DNA from: Streptomyces sp. NBC_00510
GTDB taxonomy: Bacteria > Actinomycetota > Actinomycetes > Streptomycetales > Streptomycetaceae
NCBI GenBank assembly: GCA_036013505.1
Contig: CP107851.1
Location: 3,419,501 to 3,483,500 of the forward strand
Length of the DNA stretch: 64,000 bases
Reading direction: 5' to 3'
Shown: one piece after another, positions 17,243-26,629 of the stretch
How positions within the stretch are numbered: the stretch's first letter is position 1
How the letters are laid out: every line of letters starts with the position of its first letter
Position numbers and translations under genes: made by a program
Notes under the pieces: generated by a model
Databases searched by the model: none
What the model was told of the DNA's origin: nothing
Seen by the model: only the letters and a program-made list of their open reading frames with translations

Positions 17243-18043
17243 TTAACTATGGGCTTTCCTGCGGCGGCTGAGCAGCTGTCCGACGACGACGCACAGCACC
17301 GCCACGACGAACATCAGCGTGCCGATGACGTTCACCTGGACGGGCAGGCCCTTCTGGGCCGCGCCCCAGACGAACATCGGGAAGGTCACGGTGGCCGGGC
17401 CGGCGTTGAACTGCGTGATGATGAAGTCGTCGATGGAGATCGCGAAGCTGAGCAGCGCTCCCGCCGCGATGCCGGGCGCGGCGATCGGGAAGGTGATCCG
17501 CCAGAACGTCGACCACGGTGTGGCGTACAGGTCCTGCGCGGCCTGCTCCAGCCGCGGGTCCATGCTCATCACGCGCGCCTTGACCGCCGTCACGACGAAG
17601 CTGAGGCAGAACATGATGTGCGCGATGAGGATGGTCCAGAAGCCGAACTGGATGCGCATGTTGAGGAAGAGGGTGCCGAGCGAGGCGCCCATGACGATCT
17701 CGGGCATCGCCATCGGCAGCCAGATCAGGCCGGTCACCGGGCCGCGGCCGCGGAAGCGGTAGCGGCCGAGCGCGAAGGCGACCATGGTGCCGAGGATCGT
17801 GGCGCCGATGGTGGCGAGTACGGCGATCTCCAGGGACAGCGACACCGAGTCGCACATGTCGCCGACACCGCAGGGGTTGGCCCAGGCGTCGAGCGAGAAG
17901 TGGTTCCAGGAGTAGTTGAAGCGGCCCTTGGGCTGGTTGAAGGAGAAGATCAGGACGATCACGTTGGGGATCGTCATGTAGGCGAGTGCGGCCGCGGCGG
18001 CGAAGACGACGAGGCGCCGTCGCACCCAGTTCAGCACGGGCAT
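17243..18043 (-). CDS. potC: Polyamine-type ABC transporter permease (PotC-like)
   Basis: A 266-residue inner-membrane permease with six predicted helices. The cytoplasmic EAA loop reads [20 protein letters not shown] (about residues 167-186), contacting the ATPase. The N-terminus ([20 protein letters not shown]) and length fit PotC/PotI. The start ATG overlaps the potB stop as TGATG, so translation is coupled. Other ATG codons exist upstream only in other frames. Together with the genes at 18043-21418 it forms a complete importer, and the amine oxidase follows 34 bp downstream. Polyamine specificity is inferred from the binding protein and the neighbouring catabolic enzymes. Confidence 0.88.
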   Translation of the reverse strand: MPVLNWVRRRLVVFAAAAALAYMTIPNVIVLIFSFNQPKGRFNYSWNHFSLDAWANPCGVGDMCDSVSLSLEIAVLATIGATILGTMVAFALGRYRFRGRGPVTGLIWLPMAMPEIVMGASLGTLFLNMRIQFGFWTILIAHIMFCLSFVVTAVKARVMSMDPRLEQAAQDLYATPWSTFWRITFPIAAPGIAAGALLSFAISIDDFIITQFNAGPATVTFPMFVWGAAQKGLPVQVNVIGTLMFVVAVLCVVVGQLLSRRRKAHS

Positions 18044-18978
18044 CAGACCAGTTCCTCCGTCCCCGCCTTGCGGATGTAGACGGACACGATCACCAGGATC
18101 GCGGCCATGAGGATGAAGGACAGTGCGGCGGCGGTCGGGTAGTCGAGCACCGTGAGGAACTTGGACTGGATGACGTTGCCGATCATCTGCTCGCTGGGGC
18201 TGCCCAGCAACTCGGCGTTGATGTAGTCGCCGGAGGCGGGGATGAAGGTGAGCAGCGTGCCGGCCACGACGCCGGGCAGCGAGATCGGGAAGGTCACCTT
18301 GCGGAAGGTGGTGAAGGGCCGGGCGTACAGGTCGCCCGCCGCCTCGTGCAGCCGCGGGTCGATGCGCTCCAGCGAGCTGTAGAGCGGCAGGATCATGAAG
18401 GGCAGGAAGTTGTACGTCAGACCGCACACCACCGCCAGCGGGGTGGCGAGCACGCGGTCGTCGGCGGTGATGCCCAGGGACGCGGTGACGCTGAGGATGT
18501 GCAGCTTGTCCAGCACGGTGACGACGTAGCCGTCGTCCGCGAGGATCGTCTTCCAGGCCAGGGTGCGGATCAGGAAGCTGGTGAAGAACGGCGCGATGAC
18601 CATGACCAGCAGCACGTTCCGCCAGCGGCCCGCCTTGAAGGCGATGGTGTACGCCAGCGGGTAGCCGATCGCCAGGCACAGCACGGTGGCGATGCCGGCG
18701 TAGATCAGCGAGCGCAGGTAGAAGACGTCGTATTCCTTGAACGCGTCCCAGTAGGTCGCGAAGTGCCAGGTGACGCGGTAGCCGGTCTCCAGGGAGCCGG
18801 TCTGCACCGAGGTCGAGGCCTGGTAGACCATCGGGGCGGCGAAGAAGACCAACAGCCACAGGATGCCGGGCAGCAGCAGCCAGTAGGGGACGAGTCTGCG
18901 CCGCCGGGCGGCGGCGCCGGCCGGGACCGGCGGGGTCTCCTCCGGTGCCCCGGCGGGGGCGGTGGAAAGGGCGGCCAT
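18043..18978 (-). CDS. potB: Polyamine-type ABC transporter permease (PotB-like)
   Basis: A 311-residue permease of the PotB/PotH type, with a short Pro/Arg-rich N-terminus and six hydrophobic segments. The EAA loop is [20 protein letters not shown]. Segments such as [19 protein letters not shown] and [15 protein letters not shown] are characteristic of spermidine/putrescine permeases. The 1-bp overlaps (TAATG with potA upstream, TGATG with potC downstream) show a tightly coupled operon. It would pair with PotC to form the translocation pore. Confidence 0.9.
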   Translation of the reverse strand: MAALSTAPAGAPEETPPVPAGAAARRRRLVPYWLLLPGILWLLVFFAAPMVYQASTSVQTGSLETGYRVTWHFATYWDAFKEYDVFYLRSLIYAGIATVLCLAIGYPLAYTIAFKAGRWRNVLLVMVIAPFFTSFLIRTLAWKTILADDGYVVTVLDKLHILSVTASLGITADDRVLATPLAVVCGLTYNFLPFMILPLYSSLERIDPRLHEAAGDLYARPFTTFRKVTFPISLPGVVAGTLLTFIPASGDYINAELLGSPSEQMIGNVIQSKFLTVLDYPTAAALSFILMAAILVIVSVYIRKAGTEELV

Positions 18979-20159
18979 TACGCGTTGACCTCCCCGGCCT
19001 CGATGTCCTGTGCGGCGTCGAGACCGAAGGTGTGCGCGGGGCTCCAGTGCAGCACCACCTCGGCGCCGGGGACGAGACGGCCGTCGCGTTCGACGTTCTG
19101 CGCGAAGACGGCCAGCTCCGGGCACCAGGGGCTGTTGACGACGTACTGGGTGGAGACGCCGATGAAGCTGGCGTCGACGATCCGCCCGGTGATCTTGTTG
19201 CGGCCCTCGGGGACCTCGGCCGCGTCGTCGGCGTGGACGATGGAGATCTTCTCGGGGCGCACCCCGGCGAGGAGCTTGTCGCCCGCCTGCACGGAGGGGA
19301 CGCACCGTGCGCTGGGCATCGCCAGACGGCCGTCCCCGACGCTGAGCAGCAGGTCGTCGCCGCTGGTACCGGCGACCTCGGCCTCGATGAGGTTGGACTG
19401 GCCGAGGAAGTTGGCGACGAAGGTGGTGCTGGGGTTCTCGTACAGGTCGGTGGGCGCGCCGAGCTGCTCGATGCGGCCCGCGTTCATCACGGCGATGGTG
19501 TCGGCCATGGTCATGGCCTCTTCCTGGTCGTGCGTGACGTGCACGAAGGTGATGCCGACCTCGGTCTGGATGCGCTTGAGCTCCAGCTGCATCTGGCGGC
19601 GCAGCTTCAGGTCCAGGGCGCCCAGCGGTTCGTCGAGGAGCAGCACCTTGGGGTGGTTGATCAGGGCACGGGCGACGGCGACGCGCTGCTGCTGGCCGCC
19701 GGAGAGCTGGTGCGGCTTGCGGCGGGCGAGGTGACCCAGCTCGACGAGGTCGAGCATGTCCCCGACCTGGCCCTTGACGGACTTGATGCCGCGGCGGCGC
19801 AGGCCGAAGGCGACGTTCTCGTAGATGTCGAGGTGCGGGAAGAGCGCGTAGTTCTGGAAGACCGTGTTGACCGGGCGCTTGTACGGCGGCAGGCCGGTGA
19901 CGTCCTGGTCGCCGATGCGGACGGTGCCGCTGCTGGGGTCCTCCAGACCGGCGATCATGCGCAGCGTGGTGGTCTTGCCGCAGCCGGAGGCACCCAGGAG
20001 CGCGAAGAAGGAGCCCTCGGGGATGGTGAGGTCGAGCGGGTGGACGGCGGTGAAGTCGCCGTAGTCCTTGCCGATGCCGGTGAGGGTCACGGCGCCGCCC
20101 GCGGAGGCGGGGTTCTTGCCGCCGGCCGGCTCGGTGAGCGGTGCGGTCTGCTGGGTCAT
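18978..20159 (-). CDS. potA: Polyamine-type ABC transporter ATPase (PotA-like)
   Basis: A 393-residue ATPase energising the importer. It has Walker [10 protein letters not shown] near residue 55, the Q-loop [10 protein letters not shown], the signature [15 protein letters not shown], Walker [13 protein letters not shown] and the switch His in VTHDQEEAM. The C-terminal TOBE-like region (about residues 270-390, including [13 protein letters not shown]) is normal for PotA/MalK-type ATPases and can bind regulators or substrate. The stop overlaps the potB start. It lies 29 bp downstream of potD. Confidence 0.93.
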   Translation of the reverse strand: MTQQTAPLTEPAGGKNPASAGGAVTLTGIGKDYGDFTAVHPLDLTIPEGSFFALLGASGCGKTTTLRMIAGLEDPSSGTVRIGDQDVTGLPPYKRPVNTVFQNYALFPHLDIYENVAFGLRRRGIKSVKGQVGDMLDLVELGHLARRKPHQLSGGQQQRVAVARALINHPKVLLLDEPLGALDLKLRRQMQLELKRIQTEVGITFVHVTHDQEEAMTMADTIAVMNAGRIEQLGAPTDLYENPSTTFVANFLGQSNLIEAEVAGTSGDDLLLSVGDGRLAMPSARCVPSVQAGDKLLAGVRPEKISIVHADDAAEVPEGRNKITGRIVDASFIGVSTQYVVNSPWCPELAVFAQNVERDGRLVPGAEVVLHWSPAHTFGLDAAQDIEAGEVNA

Positions 20160-20188
20160 GTCGTCAGATCCCTAACTGCGGTGGCCGG

Positions 20189-21418
20189 TCAGGCGCCGAT
20201 GAGCTTGGCGAACTTGTCCTCGAAGGCGGTCTCCTCCTTGGAGGAGAGCGACCGGAAGGGATGGGCCTTCGCCTTCATCTCCGCGTTGGGAATGATCAGC
20301 GGGTTGTTGGCCACGTCCTTGTCGATCTTGAGGAGTTCCTCGTAGACGCCCGTGCAGGGCGTGATGTAGTTGACCCATGCCGCGAGCTCGGCGGCGATCG
20401 CGGGCTGGTAGTACCAGTCCATGAGCCGCTCGGCGTTCTTGCGGTGCTTGGAACCCGCCGGGACCAGCATGTTGTCGGTGGAGTAGATGTAGCCGGCGGG
20501 CGGGATCACGAACTTGATCTCGGGGTTGTCGGCCTGGAGCTGCACCAGGTCGCCGGCCCAGGCGACGCAGGCGGCGATGTTCCCCGAGGCGAGGCCGTCG
20601 GTGTACTCGTTGCCGGTGAACTGGCGGATCTGCTTGTTGTCCACGGCCTTCTGGACGCGGGCCACGGCCGCGTCGAAGTCGTCCGCGGTGAAGGACTCCG
20701 GCCGCTTGCCCATGTCGAGCAGGGTCATGCCTATGGTGTCGCGCATCTCGCTGAGCATGGCGACGCGGCCCTTGAGGTCGGGGTCGTCCAGCAGCTGGGA
20801 GACGCTGCCGACCTTCTTCCCCTTGGTCGCCTTCTCGTTGTAGGCGATGACGGTGGCGATGCCCTGCCAGGGGTAGGAGTGGGCGCGTCCGGGGTCCCAG
20901 TCGGGGTTGCGGAAACGTTGCTCCAGGTTGGTGAACGCGTTCGGCAGGTAGGTGGGGTCCAGCGGCTGGGCCCAGCCCAGGCGGATCATCCGGGCGGCCA
21001 TCCAGTCGGTGAGGACGACCAGGTCGCGGCCGGTGGACTGGCCTGCGGCGAGCTGTGGTTTGATCTTGGCGAAGAACTCGACGTTGTCGGTGATGTCGTC
21101 GCTGTACTTGACCTTGATCCCGGTCTTCTTCTCGAAGGCCTCCAGGGTCGGCATGTGCTTCTCGTCGTCGCTCATGTCGATGTAGAGCTGCCAGTTCGAG
21201 AAGACCAGCGACTTGTCCTTGTCGGACAGGTCGTCGCTCTTCACACCGCCCTGGTTGTTGGTGGCGGCCGGGATGCCGCAGGCGGACAGCGTCCCGGCGC
21301 CCGCGACGCCGAGCCCCGCGCCGAGCACCCGGCGCCGGCTGACCGATGCCCTCCCGTTGGTCAGGCTGCGTTCCCACGCTTTGCGTACGGGCTCGGACAG
21401 GCCCTCGAACATCTCCAT
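20189..21418 (-). CDS. potD: Polyamine-binding lipoprotein (PotD-like), Tat-exported
   Basis: A 409-residue extracellular solute-binding protein that delivers substrate to the PotBC pore. The N-terminus carries a twin-arginine motif SRRRVLGAG (from about residue 28) and ends in the lipobox LSACG, so the mature protein is probably a lipid-anchored Tat substrate. The mature part has typical PotD/PotF features: LVFSNWQLYID, GRDLVVLTDWMAARMIRLGW, PWQGIATVIAYN and CVAWAGDLVQL. It is the first of the four transporter genes. The ATG at 21418 follows a GGAGG-like sequence. It starts 91 bp after the end of the aldehyde dehydrogenase gene, which may be in the same transcript. Confidence 0.9.
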   Translation of the reverse strand: MEMFEGLSEPVRKAWERSLTNGRASVSRRRVLGAGLGVAGAGTLSACGIPAATNNQGGVKSDDLSDKDKSLVFSNWQLYIDMSDDEKHMPTLEAFEKKTGIKVKYSDDITDNVEFFAKIKPQLAAGQSTGRDLVVLTDWMAARMIRLGWAQPLDPTYLPNAFTNLEQRFRNPDWDPGRAHSYPWQGIATVIAYNEKATKGKKVGSVSQLLDDPDLKGRVAMLSEMRDTIGMTLLDMGKRPESFTADDFDAAVARVQKAVDNKQIRQFTGNEYTDGLASGNIAACVAWAGDLVQLQADNPEIKFVIPPAGYIYSTDNMLVPAGSKHRKNAERLMDWYYQPAIAAELAAWVNYITPCTGVYEELLKIDKDVANNPLIIPNAEMKAKAHPFRSLSSKEETAFEDKFAKLIGA

Positions 21419-21509
21419 TGCGGTGCGGCCTCCAGGGGCGGTGGTGCGTGGGACGGACGGGCTAGCGGGCCGGTGGGGGGCGGTCCCGGAGGGGCCGGCG
21501 GCCGAGGGG

Positions 21510-23027
21510 TCAGCGGTCGCCGAAGATCGTGCGGTGCCAGTCCTTCCTGGCGACCGCGGTGTTGTCGTACATCACGTGCTTGACCTGCGTGTACTCCTCC
21601 AGGGAGTACACCGACATGTCCTTGCCGTACCCGGAGGCCCGGTAGCCCCCGTGCGGCATCTCGCTGATGATCGGGATGTGGTCGTTGACCCAGACGCACC
21701 CCGCCTTGATCTCACGGGTGGCACGGCCCGCACGGAAGACGTCACGGGTCCACGCGGACGCGGCCAGACCGTACGGCGTGTCGTTGGCCAGGGCCAGACC
21801 TTCATCATCGCTGTCGAACGGCAGCACGACCAGTACCGGCCCGAAGATCTCGGACTGGACGATCTCGCTGTCCTGCGCGGCGCCGGTGACCAGCGTGGGC
21901 CGGTAGAAGGCGCCCGCCGACGTGGGAGCGTGCCCGCCGGTGACGACCGTGGCGTAGGAGCGGGCGCGCTCCACGAAGGCGGCGACACGGTCGCGCTGGG
22001 TGTGGGAGATGAGCGGGCCGAGGTCGGTCTTGGCGTCGAAGGGATCGCCCACGCGGATGCCGGAGAAGAGGTCGGCGACCCCGGCGACGAAGGCGTCGTA
22101 GAGGGGGCGCTGCACGTAGGCACGGGTCGCGGCGGTGCAGTCCTGGCCGGTGTTGATCAGGGCACCGGCGACCGCGCCGTGGACGGCCGCCTCCAGGTCG
22201 GCGTCGTCGAACACGACGAAGGGCGCCTTGCCGCCGAGTTCCAGGTGGAGCCGCTTGACGGTGGCGGTGGCGATCTCCGCGACGCGCTTGCCGACCGCGG
22301 TGGAGCCGGTGAAGGAGGTCATGGCGACGTCCGGGTGCCCCACCAGGTGCTCGCCCGCCTCCTGGCCGGCGCCGGTGACGATGTTGACCACGCCCGCCGG
22401 GATGCCCGCCTCGGTCGCCGCCTGGGCGAACATCAGCGAGGTCAGCGGGGTCAGCTCGGCCGGCTTGAGCACGATGGTGTTGCCCGCGGCGATCGCCGGG
22501 AGGACCTTCCAGGCGGCCATCTGCAGCGGGTAGTTCCACGGTGCGATGGAGCCCACGACGCCGACGGGCTCGCGCCGCACGTAGGAGGTGTGGTCGCCGG
22601 AGTACTCCCCCGCCGCCTTGCCCTCCAAGTGACGGGCGGCGCCCGCGAAGAAGGCGGTGTTGTCGACGGTGCCCGGGACGTCGAACTCGGTGGTCAGCCG
22701 GAGCGGTTTGCCGCACTGCAGCGACTCGGCGTACGCGAACTCGGCGGCCTGCGCCGCGAGGACGCCGGCGAAGCGGTGCATGGCGTCGGAGCGCGCACCG
22801 GGGGTGGCGCCGGCCCAGCCGGGCAGCGCCTCCGAGGCGGCGGCGACGGCGGCGTCCACGTCGGCGGTGCCGGCCAGTTCACAGGAGTACACGGTCTCGC
22901 CGGTGGCCGGGTCGACCACGGGGTGCCGCCGGCCCGAGGTGCCGGGGCGCAAGGTTCCGCCGATGTACTGGGCCCCCTCGGCGAAACGCTCCCTCACATC
23001 GAACTCGCCGTTCGCGCTGAGGTCCAT
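21510..23027 (-). CDS. Aldehyde dehydrogenase, probable omega-aminoaldehyde (PuuC/aminobutyraldehyde) type
   Basis: A 505-residue NAD-dependent aldehyde dehydrogenase. Motifs include APWNYPLQMAAWKVLPAIAAG, FTGSTAVGKRVAE, the general-base ELGGKAPFV, the active Cys in NTGQDCTAATR (about residue 296), SEIFGPVLV and HGGYRASGYGKDMSVYSLEEY. The last is shared with betaine/aminobutyraldehyde dehydrogenases. The ATG at 23027 has GAGGAG 7 nt upstream. The potDABC-oxidase cluster follows on the same strand, so the enzyme probably oxidises the aminoaldehyde made by the oxidase, giving GABA or its gamma-glutamyl form. Its promoter region faces a divergent PucR gene and contains a 21-bp palindrome, the likely control site. 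Confidence 0.85.
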   Translation of the reverse strand: MDLSANGEFDVRERFAEGAQYIGGTLRPGTSGRRHPVVDPATGETVYSCELAGTADVDAAVAAASEALPGWAGATPGARSDAMHRFAGVLAAQAAEFAYAESLQCGKPLRLTTEFDVPGTVDNTAFFAGAARHLEGKAAGEYSGDHTSYVRREPVGVVGSIAPWNYPLQMAAWKVLPAIAAGNTIVLKPAELTPLTSLMFAQAATEAGIPAGVVNIVTGAGQEAGEHLVGHPDVAMTSFTGSTAVGKRVAEIATATVKRLHLELGGKAPFVVFDDADLEAAVHGAVAGALINTGQDCTAATRAYVQRPLYDAFVAGVADLFSGIRVGDPFDAKTDLGPLISHTQRDRVAAFVERARSYATVVTGGHAPTSAGAFYRPTLVTGAAQDSEIVQSEIFGPVLVVLPFDSDDEGLALANDTPYGLAASAWTRDVFRAGRATREIKAGCVWVNDHIPIISEMPHGGYRASGYGKDMSVYSLEEYTQVKHVMYDNTAVARKDWHRTIFGDR

Positions 23028-23105
23028 CGTCTTCTCCTCGCACTCGGCTCGGCGGCGTGGCCAAAGCCTTGATTGGTGGACGATCCTGACAGAGTAGGCT
23101 CGCCC

Positions 23106-23126
23106 CAACAAGTGATTCCGTTGTTG
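23106..23126. promoter_or_regulatory. Palindromic operator in the divergent aldehyde dehydrogenase / PucR region
   Basis: The sequence caacaa, a 9-nt spacer and ttgttg form a perfect 6-bp inverted repeat in a 21-bp site. On the minus strand a possible -10 element TACTCT lies at 23091-23096, so the site would cover the -35 area of the catabolic operon. The divergent PucR protein is the obvious candidate binder (inference). Confidence 0.5.
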
Positions 23127-23308
23127 CCTTTTGGTTACGCGACGAATTCTGTGTTCACCTGGCGGCCGCAACAGATCGTCACCGTGGACGATGCCGGGCC
23201 CCACGTACACCGGGCAACCGACACATCGCATGCCGTGCGACGGGGGCCTTTACACCCTGGAGCTACGGTGGCACGACGTTCCGCCCCCGTTCCGCCCCGG
23301 AGGTCACC

Positions 23309-24958
23309 GTGTTTCCCACCGTCGCCGAGGTCCTGGAACTGGACGTGCTCAGGCGGGGTTCGCCGCAGGTGGTCGCCGGCTCCGGCGGACTGCAGCGCCC
23401 GGTGCGCTGGGTGCACATCAGCGAGCTGGCCGACATCGCGGGCATGCTCCACGGGGGCGAGCTGGTCCTCACCACGGGCGTGATGCTGCCCGACGACAAG
23501 GAGTCCCTGGCCCGCTACATCGACGGCCTCGCCGACGTCGGCGCCGCGGGCCTCGTCCTCGAACTGGGCCGGCGCTACGCGGACGCCCTCCCCCGCCCCC
23601 TGGTCCGGGCCGCGGAACGGCGCGGACTGCCGCTGGTGGCACTCCGTACCGAGGTGCGCTTCGTGGCGGTGACCGAGGCCGTGCACGCCCACGTCGTCGA
23701 CGCCCAGCTGACCGAGCTGCGGGCGTCGGAGGCGGTGCACCAGATCTTCAACGAGCTGTCCGTCGAGGGCGCGGAGCCCGATGAGGTCGTGCGGGAGGTG
23801 GCCCGGATGGCGGGCGCGCCCGTCGTGCTGGAGAACCTCTCCCACCAGGTGCTCGCCTTCGACCCGGCCGGCCAGGACCCGGAGGCCCTGCTCGACGGCT
23901 GGGAGCGGCGCAGCCGCGGCGTCCACCCGGCCGGGCGCACCGGCCACGACCCGCGCACCGGCTGGCTGGTCACCGCCGTGGGGGCGCGCGGCCGCGACTG
24001 GGGCAGGCTGGTGATCGTCGGCGAGCCCACGCCCGACGAGGAGCCGGAACCGGGCGAACGCCCGCACCGGCACAGCGTGCTGCTGGAGCGGGGGGCGGCC
24101 ACCCTCGCGCTCAACCGGCTGCTGGAGCGCGACCGGGAGTCCCTGGAACGGCAGACCCACCGCACCCTGCTCTCCGGCATCCTCACCCACGCCCTGACCG
24201 TCTCCGACGTGGCGCTGCGCGCCCGCGCCCTGGGCGTGCCGCTGGAGGGCCGGCGGCTGGTCGGCGTCATGCTGCGGCTGCGCGGCGGACCGGCCTCGGC
24301 CGCCCTGGAGGCGCAGGCCCGGCTGCGGGACTTCACCGAGACCGCCGCCCAGGCCGTGCGCGAGCGGGGCCTGACCGCGCTCACCGGCACCCTCGACGAC
24401 GGCGGCGTCGGCGTGCTGGTCTCCCTCGGCCCGTCCGACCACGAGCACACCGCACTGGAGGACTTCGCCGCCGCGCTCACCCGGCTGACCGAGTCCGCCC
24501 CCGACGGCGGCCCCGCCTTCGTCATGGCGGCCGGCTCCTCCGTCGGCTCCCTGCGCGACGCCCGCCGCACCCTGCTGGAGGCGGCACAGGTCGCGGACGC
24601 CGCGATGCACGGCGGGCGCAAGGCGGGCACCTATTACCGGCTGCCCGACGTCCGGTTGCGCGGCCTGCTGCACCTCCTGCGCGACGACGCGCGGCTGCAG
24701 ACGTACGTCGAGCGCGAGCTCGGCCCGCTGCTCTCGTACGACGCCGAGCACGGCACGGACCTCGTCCGGATCCTCACCGTCTACCTGGACGCCGGCCGCA
24801 ACAAGTCGGCCGCGGCCGACGCCGCGCACCTGTCGCGGCCCTCCTTCTACGACCGGCTGCACCGGGTCGAGCGCGTCCTCGGCATCGACCTGGACCAGGT
24901 CGAGTCCTGCCTCTCGCTGCACGTGGCCCTGCTGGCGCTGGACGCGGTGCGGCGCTGA
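23309..24958 (+). CDS. PucR-family transcriptional regulator of the polyamine cluster (inferred)
   Basis: A 549-residue PucR-type regulator. The N-terminal sensor domain spans about residues 1-125 (VAEVLELDVLRRGSPQVVAG, then VRWVHISELADIAGMLHGGE). A GAF-like central region and a GGDEF-derived-like domain follow. The C-terminal HTH_30 segment carries NKSAAADAAHLSRPSFYDRL near residues 506-525. It starts with GTG at 23309 and is transcribed divergently from the aldehyde dehydrogenase/pot operon across a 281-bp region containing a palindromic operator, so it likely responds to polyamines or their aldehydes. It is clearly diverged from the PucR protein at 5758-7308. Its stop is 21 bp from the convergent DUF4190 gene. 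Confidence 0.85.
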   Translation: MFPTVAEVLELDVLRRGSPQVVAGSGGLQRPVRWVHISELADIAGMLHGGELVLTTGVMLPDDKESLARYIDGLADVGAAGLVLELGRRYADALPRPLVRAAERRGLPLVALRTEVRFVAVTEAVHAHVVDAQLTELRASEAVHQIFNELSVEGAEPDEVVREVARMAGAPVVLENLSHQVLAFDPAGQDPEALLDGWERRSRGVHPAGRTGHDPRTGWLVTAVGARGRDWGRLVIVGEPTPDEEPEPGERPHRHSVLLERGAATLALNRLLERDRESLERQTHRTLLSGILTHALTVSDVALRARALGVPLEGRRLVGVMLRLRGGPASAALEAQARLRDFTETAAQAVRERGLTALTGTLDDGGVGVLVSLGPSDHEHTALEDFAAALTRLTESAPDGGPAFVMAAGSSVGSLRDARRTLLEAAQVADAAMHGGRKAGTYYRLPDVRLRGLLHLLRDDARLQTYVERELGPLLSYDAEHGTDLVRILTVYLDAGRNKSAAADAAHLSRPSFYDRLHRVERVLGIDLDQVESCLSLHVALLALDAVRR

Positions 24959-24979
24959 GGCGGCCCCGCGGCGCCCCCG

Positions 24980-26515
24980 TTACGGGACGTCCAGGTGCCA
25001 GTAGGTGTAGTCGTAGTCGAAGCCGGGGGCGACCTCGACCTGGAAGGTGCCGTCCTCGTCGTCCTTCGGCACGACTACGGTGATCTCCCTTGTCGCACGC
25101 TCCCCCGGCGACAGTTCGTCGGGCAGGCCCACACCGGCGGTCAGGTCGCGCAGGCCTTCTTCCTCGAAGTCCTCCCCGTAGGCCGAGATCTCGCTCTCGA
25201 TCAGGTCGGCGGTCCCGTCGCCGGTGTTCTCCACCTCGACGGAGAAGGTGACGGCGGTGCCGTCCCCGACCAGGCCCGTCGGGAGGTCGTTCGCCAGGTG
25301 GACGTCCGAGAGCGTGACGTGGACCCCGTCGTCGTAGAGCGCGGTGCCGTCGACGTCCAGCGGCGCCCCCCAGTCACCGTTTTGGGAGGTGATGAGATCG
25401 TCGTCCGGCCCGTCGAACCAGCCGTCGTCGATCCCGCCGACCACCAGGGCGATCATCGCGCCCGACAGGACGACGGAGACGATCCCGAGGATGAGGCCGG
25501 TCAACGCCTGCGGCCGGTTGGTCGCCTCGCCGCGCCGGGCGATCCGCAGGCCGACGATGCCGCAGACGACGGCCGCGATGCCGAGCGGGAGGCCGAGGAA
25601 GGCCCCGAAGCAGGAGACGGCCAGGACGGCGCCCACGATGCCCATGATCATCGCCGTCAGGCCGACGCCGTTGCGGGCGACGGGCGGCGCCCATCCGCCG
25701 TAAGGGCCCACCGCGTAGCCGGGGTGGGCGGGGTAGCCCGGGTGGGCCGGGTAGCCCGGGTACGCGGGGTACTCCGGCTGAGTGGGGTGGCTCGGGTAAC
25801 CGGGGTAACCGGGGTAGCCCGGGTAGGTGGCATGGGGCGGCTGCGGCGGCACGGCCGCCGCCGCGTCCGGGGCCGACGGGGCCCAGGGATCGCGCGGCTG
25901 CTGCGCCGGCCCGGGCGCGGGTGCGTCCACGGGTACCGGACGCTTGGTCAGCGTCACGTGCTCCTGCGGGGCCTGCGGTACCGGCGGGACGGGCGGTCCC
26001 CAGGGGTTGTACCCGGCCGGCGCACCCGGCTGCCCGTACCCGGGGGCGACCGGCACCGGCGGCGCCCACGGATCCCGCGGCCCGGGCGCCCCCGCGGGCG
26101 GCACGGCGGCGGGAGCGTCGACGTACGGTGCAGCGCCCCCGGCGGGTGCGGCCTCCACAGGAGTCACGCTTCCCGGGACCTGCGCGCCCTCGACATCGGG
26201 AGCCGTCGCGGCATCCCCGCCCGAAGCAGCGCCGGATCCGCCGTCCTCGACCGGCACGTCGGCAGGCGTCGCGCCCTCCGCAGCAGTCACGCTTCCCCGC
26301 ACCCCCGCGCCCTCGACATCGGGAGCCGTCGCGGCGTCCCCGCCCGAGGCGGCACCGGATTCGGCGTCCGTGGGCGCCGCAGGCGCCGGGGCGGGCAGCT
26401 CGAAGTCGGGTGCGGGCCGTGCGTCCGCCGGGGCCGCCGAGGACGACGGGGCCGCCGCTTCGGGGGTGTCGCTCGCGGCGTCGCGGGGCGTCGGGTGCTC
26501 GGGCTCGTGGGACAT
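24980..26515 (-). CDS. DUF4190-type membrane protein with repetitive Pro/Ala-rich N-terminus
   Basis: A 511-residue protein of three parts. Residues 1-280 are low complexity: an acidic Ala-rich region with a duplicated block starting GAASGGDAATAPDVEGA, then Pro-rich stretches and a Tyr-Pro-Gly repeat region (YPGYPGYPGYP, then YPAHPGYPAHPGYA). Residues about 285-370 form the DUF4190-type pair of transmembrane helices (AMIMGIVGAVLAVSCFGAFLG and ALTGLILGIVSVVLSGAMIAL) around IARRGEATNR. The C-terminal 130 residues are an extracytoplasmic acidic beta-rich domain like DUF4352 (VTFSVEVENTGDGTADL). The ATG at 26515 follows AGGAAGG. Function is unknown; a cell-envelope role is likely. Confidence 0.75.
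   Translation of the reverse strand: MSHEPEHPTPRDAASDTPEAAAPSSSAAPADARPAPDFELPAPAPAAPTDAESGAASGGDAATAPDVEGAGVRGSVTAAEGATPADVPVEDGGSGAASGGDAATAPDVEGAQVPGSVTPVEAAPAGGAAPYVDAPAAVPPAGAPGPRDPWAPPVPVAPGYGQPGAPAGYNPWGPPVPPVPQAPQEHVTLTKRPVPVDAPAPGPAQQPRDPWAPSAPDAAAAVPPQPPHATYPGYPGYPGYPSHPTQPEYPAYPGYPAHPGYPAHPGYAVGPYGGWAPPVARNGVGLTAMIMGIVGAVLAVSCFGAFLGLPLGIAAVVCGIVGLRIARRGEATNRPQALTGLILGIVSVVLSGAMIALVVGGIDDGWFDGPDDDLITSQNGDWGAPLDVDGTALYDDGVHVTLSDVHLANDLPTGLVGDGTAVTFSVEVENTGDGTADLIESEISAYGEDFEEEGLRDLTAGVGLPDELSPGERATREITVVVPKDDEDGTFQVEVAPGFDYDYTYWHLDVP
26154..26366. repeat. In-frame direct repeat in the DUF4190-type gene
   Basis: Two blocks starting near 26167 and 26287, each about 75 bp and spaced 120 bp apart, are nearly identical; for example ccctcgacatcgggagccgt occurs in both. 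They encode the duplicated GAASGGDAATAPDVEGA peptide. The rest of each repeat has diverged. Confidence 0.75.
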
Positions 26516-26629
26516 CGCTGCCTTCCTGCTGACTACGTCGGGCAATGCTATGGCCTGCGAAGACGCCGGACGGAGGCAATTTCGCGTTTACGATGGCGGT
26601 TGCCGCCGACCCCGCAGGAGGATCGCCCC

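Noticed and set aside
25690-25840. Short tandem repeats as a CRISPR array
   Set aside because: These are in-frame 9-bp-type repeats encoding Tyr-Pro-Gly motifs of the DUF4190-type protein, with no spacers.
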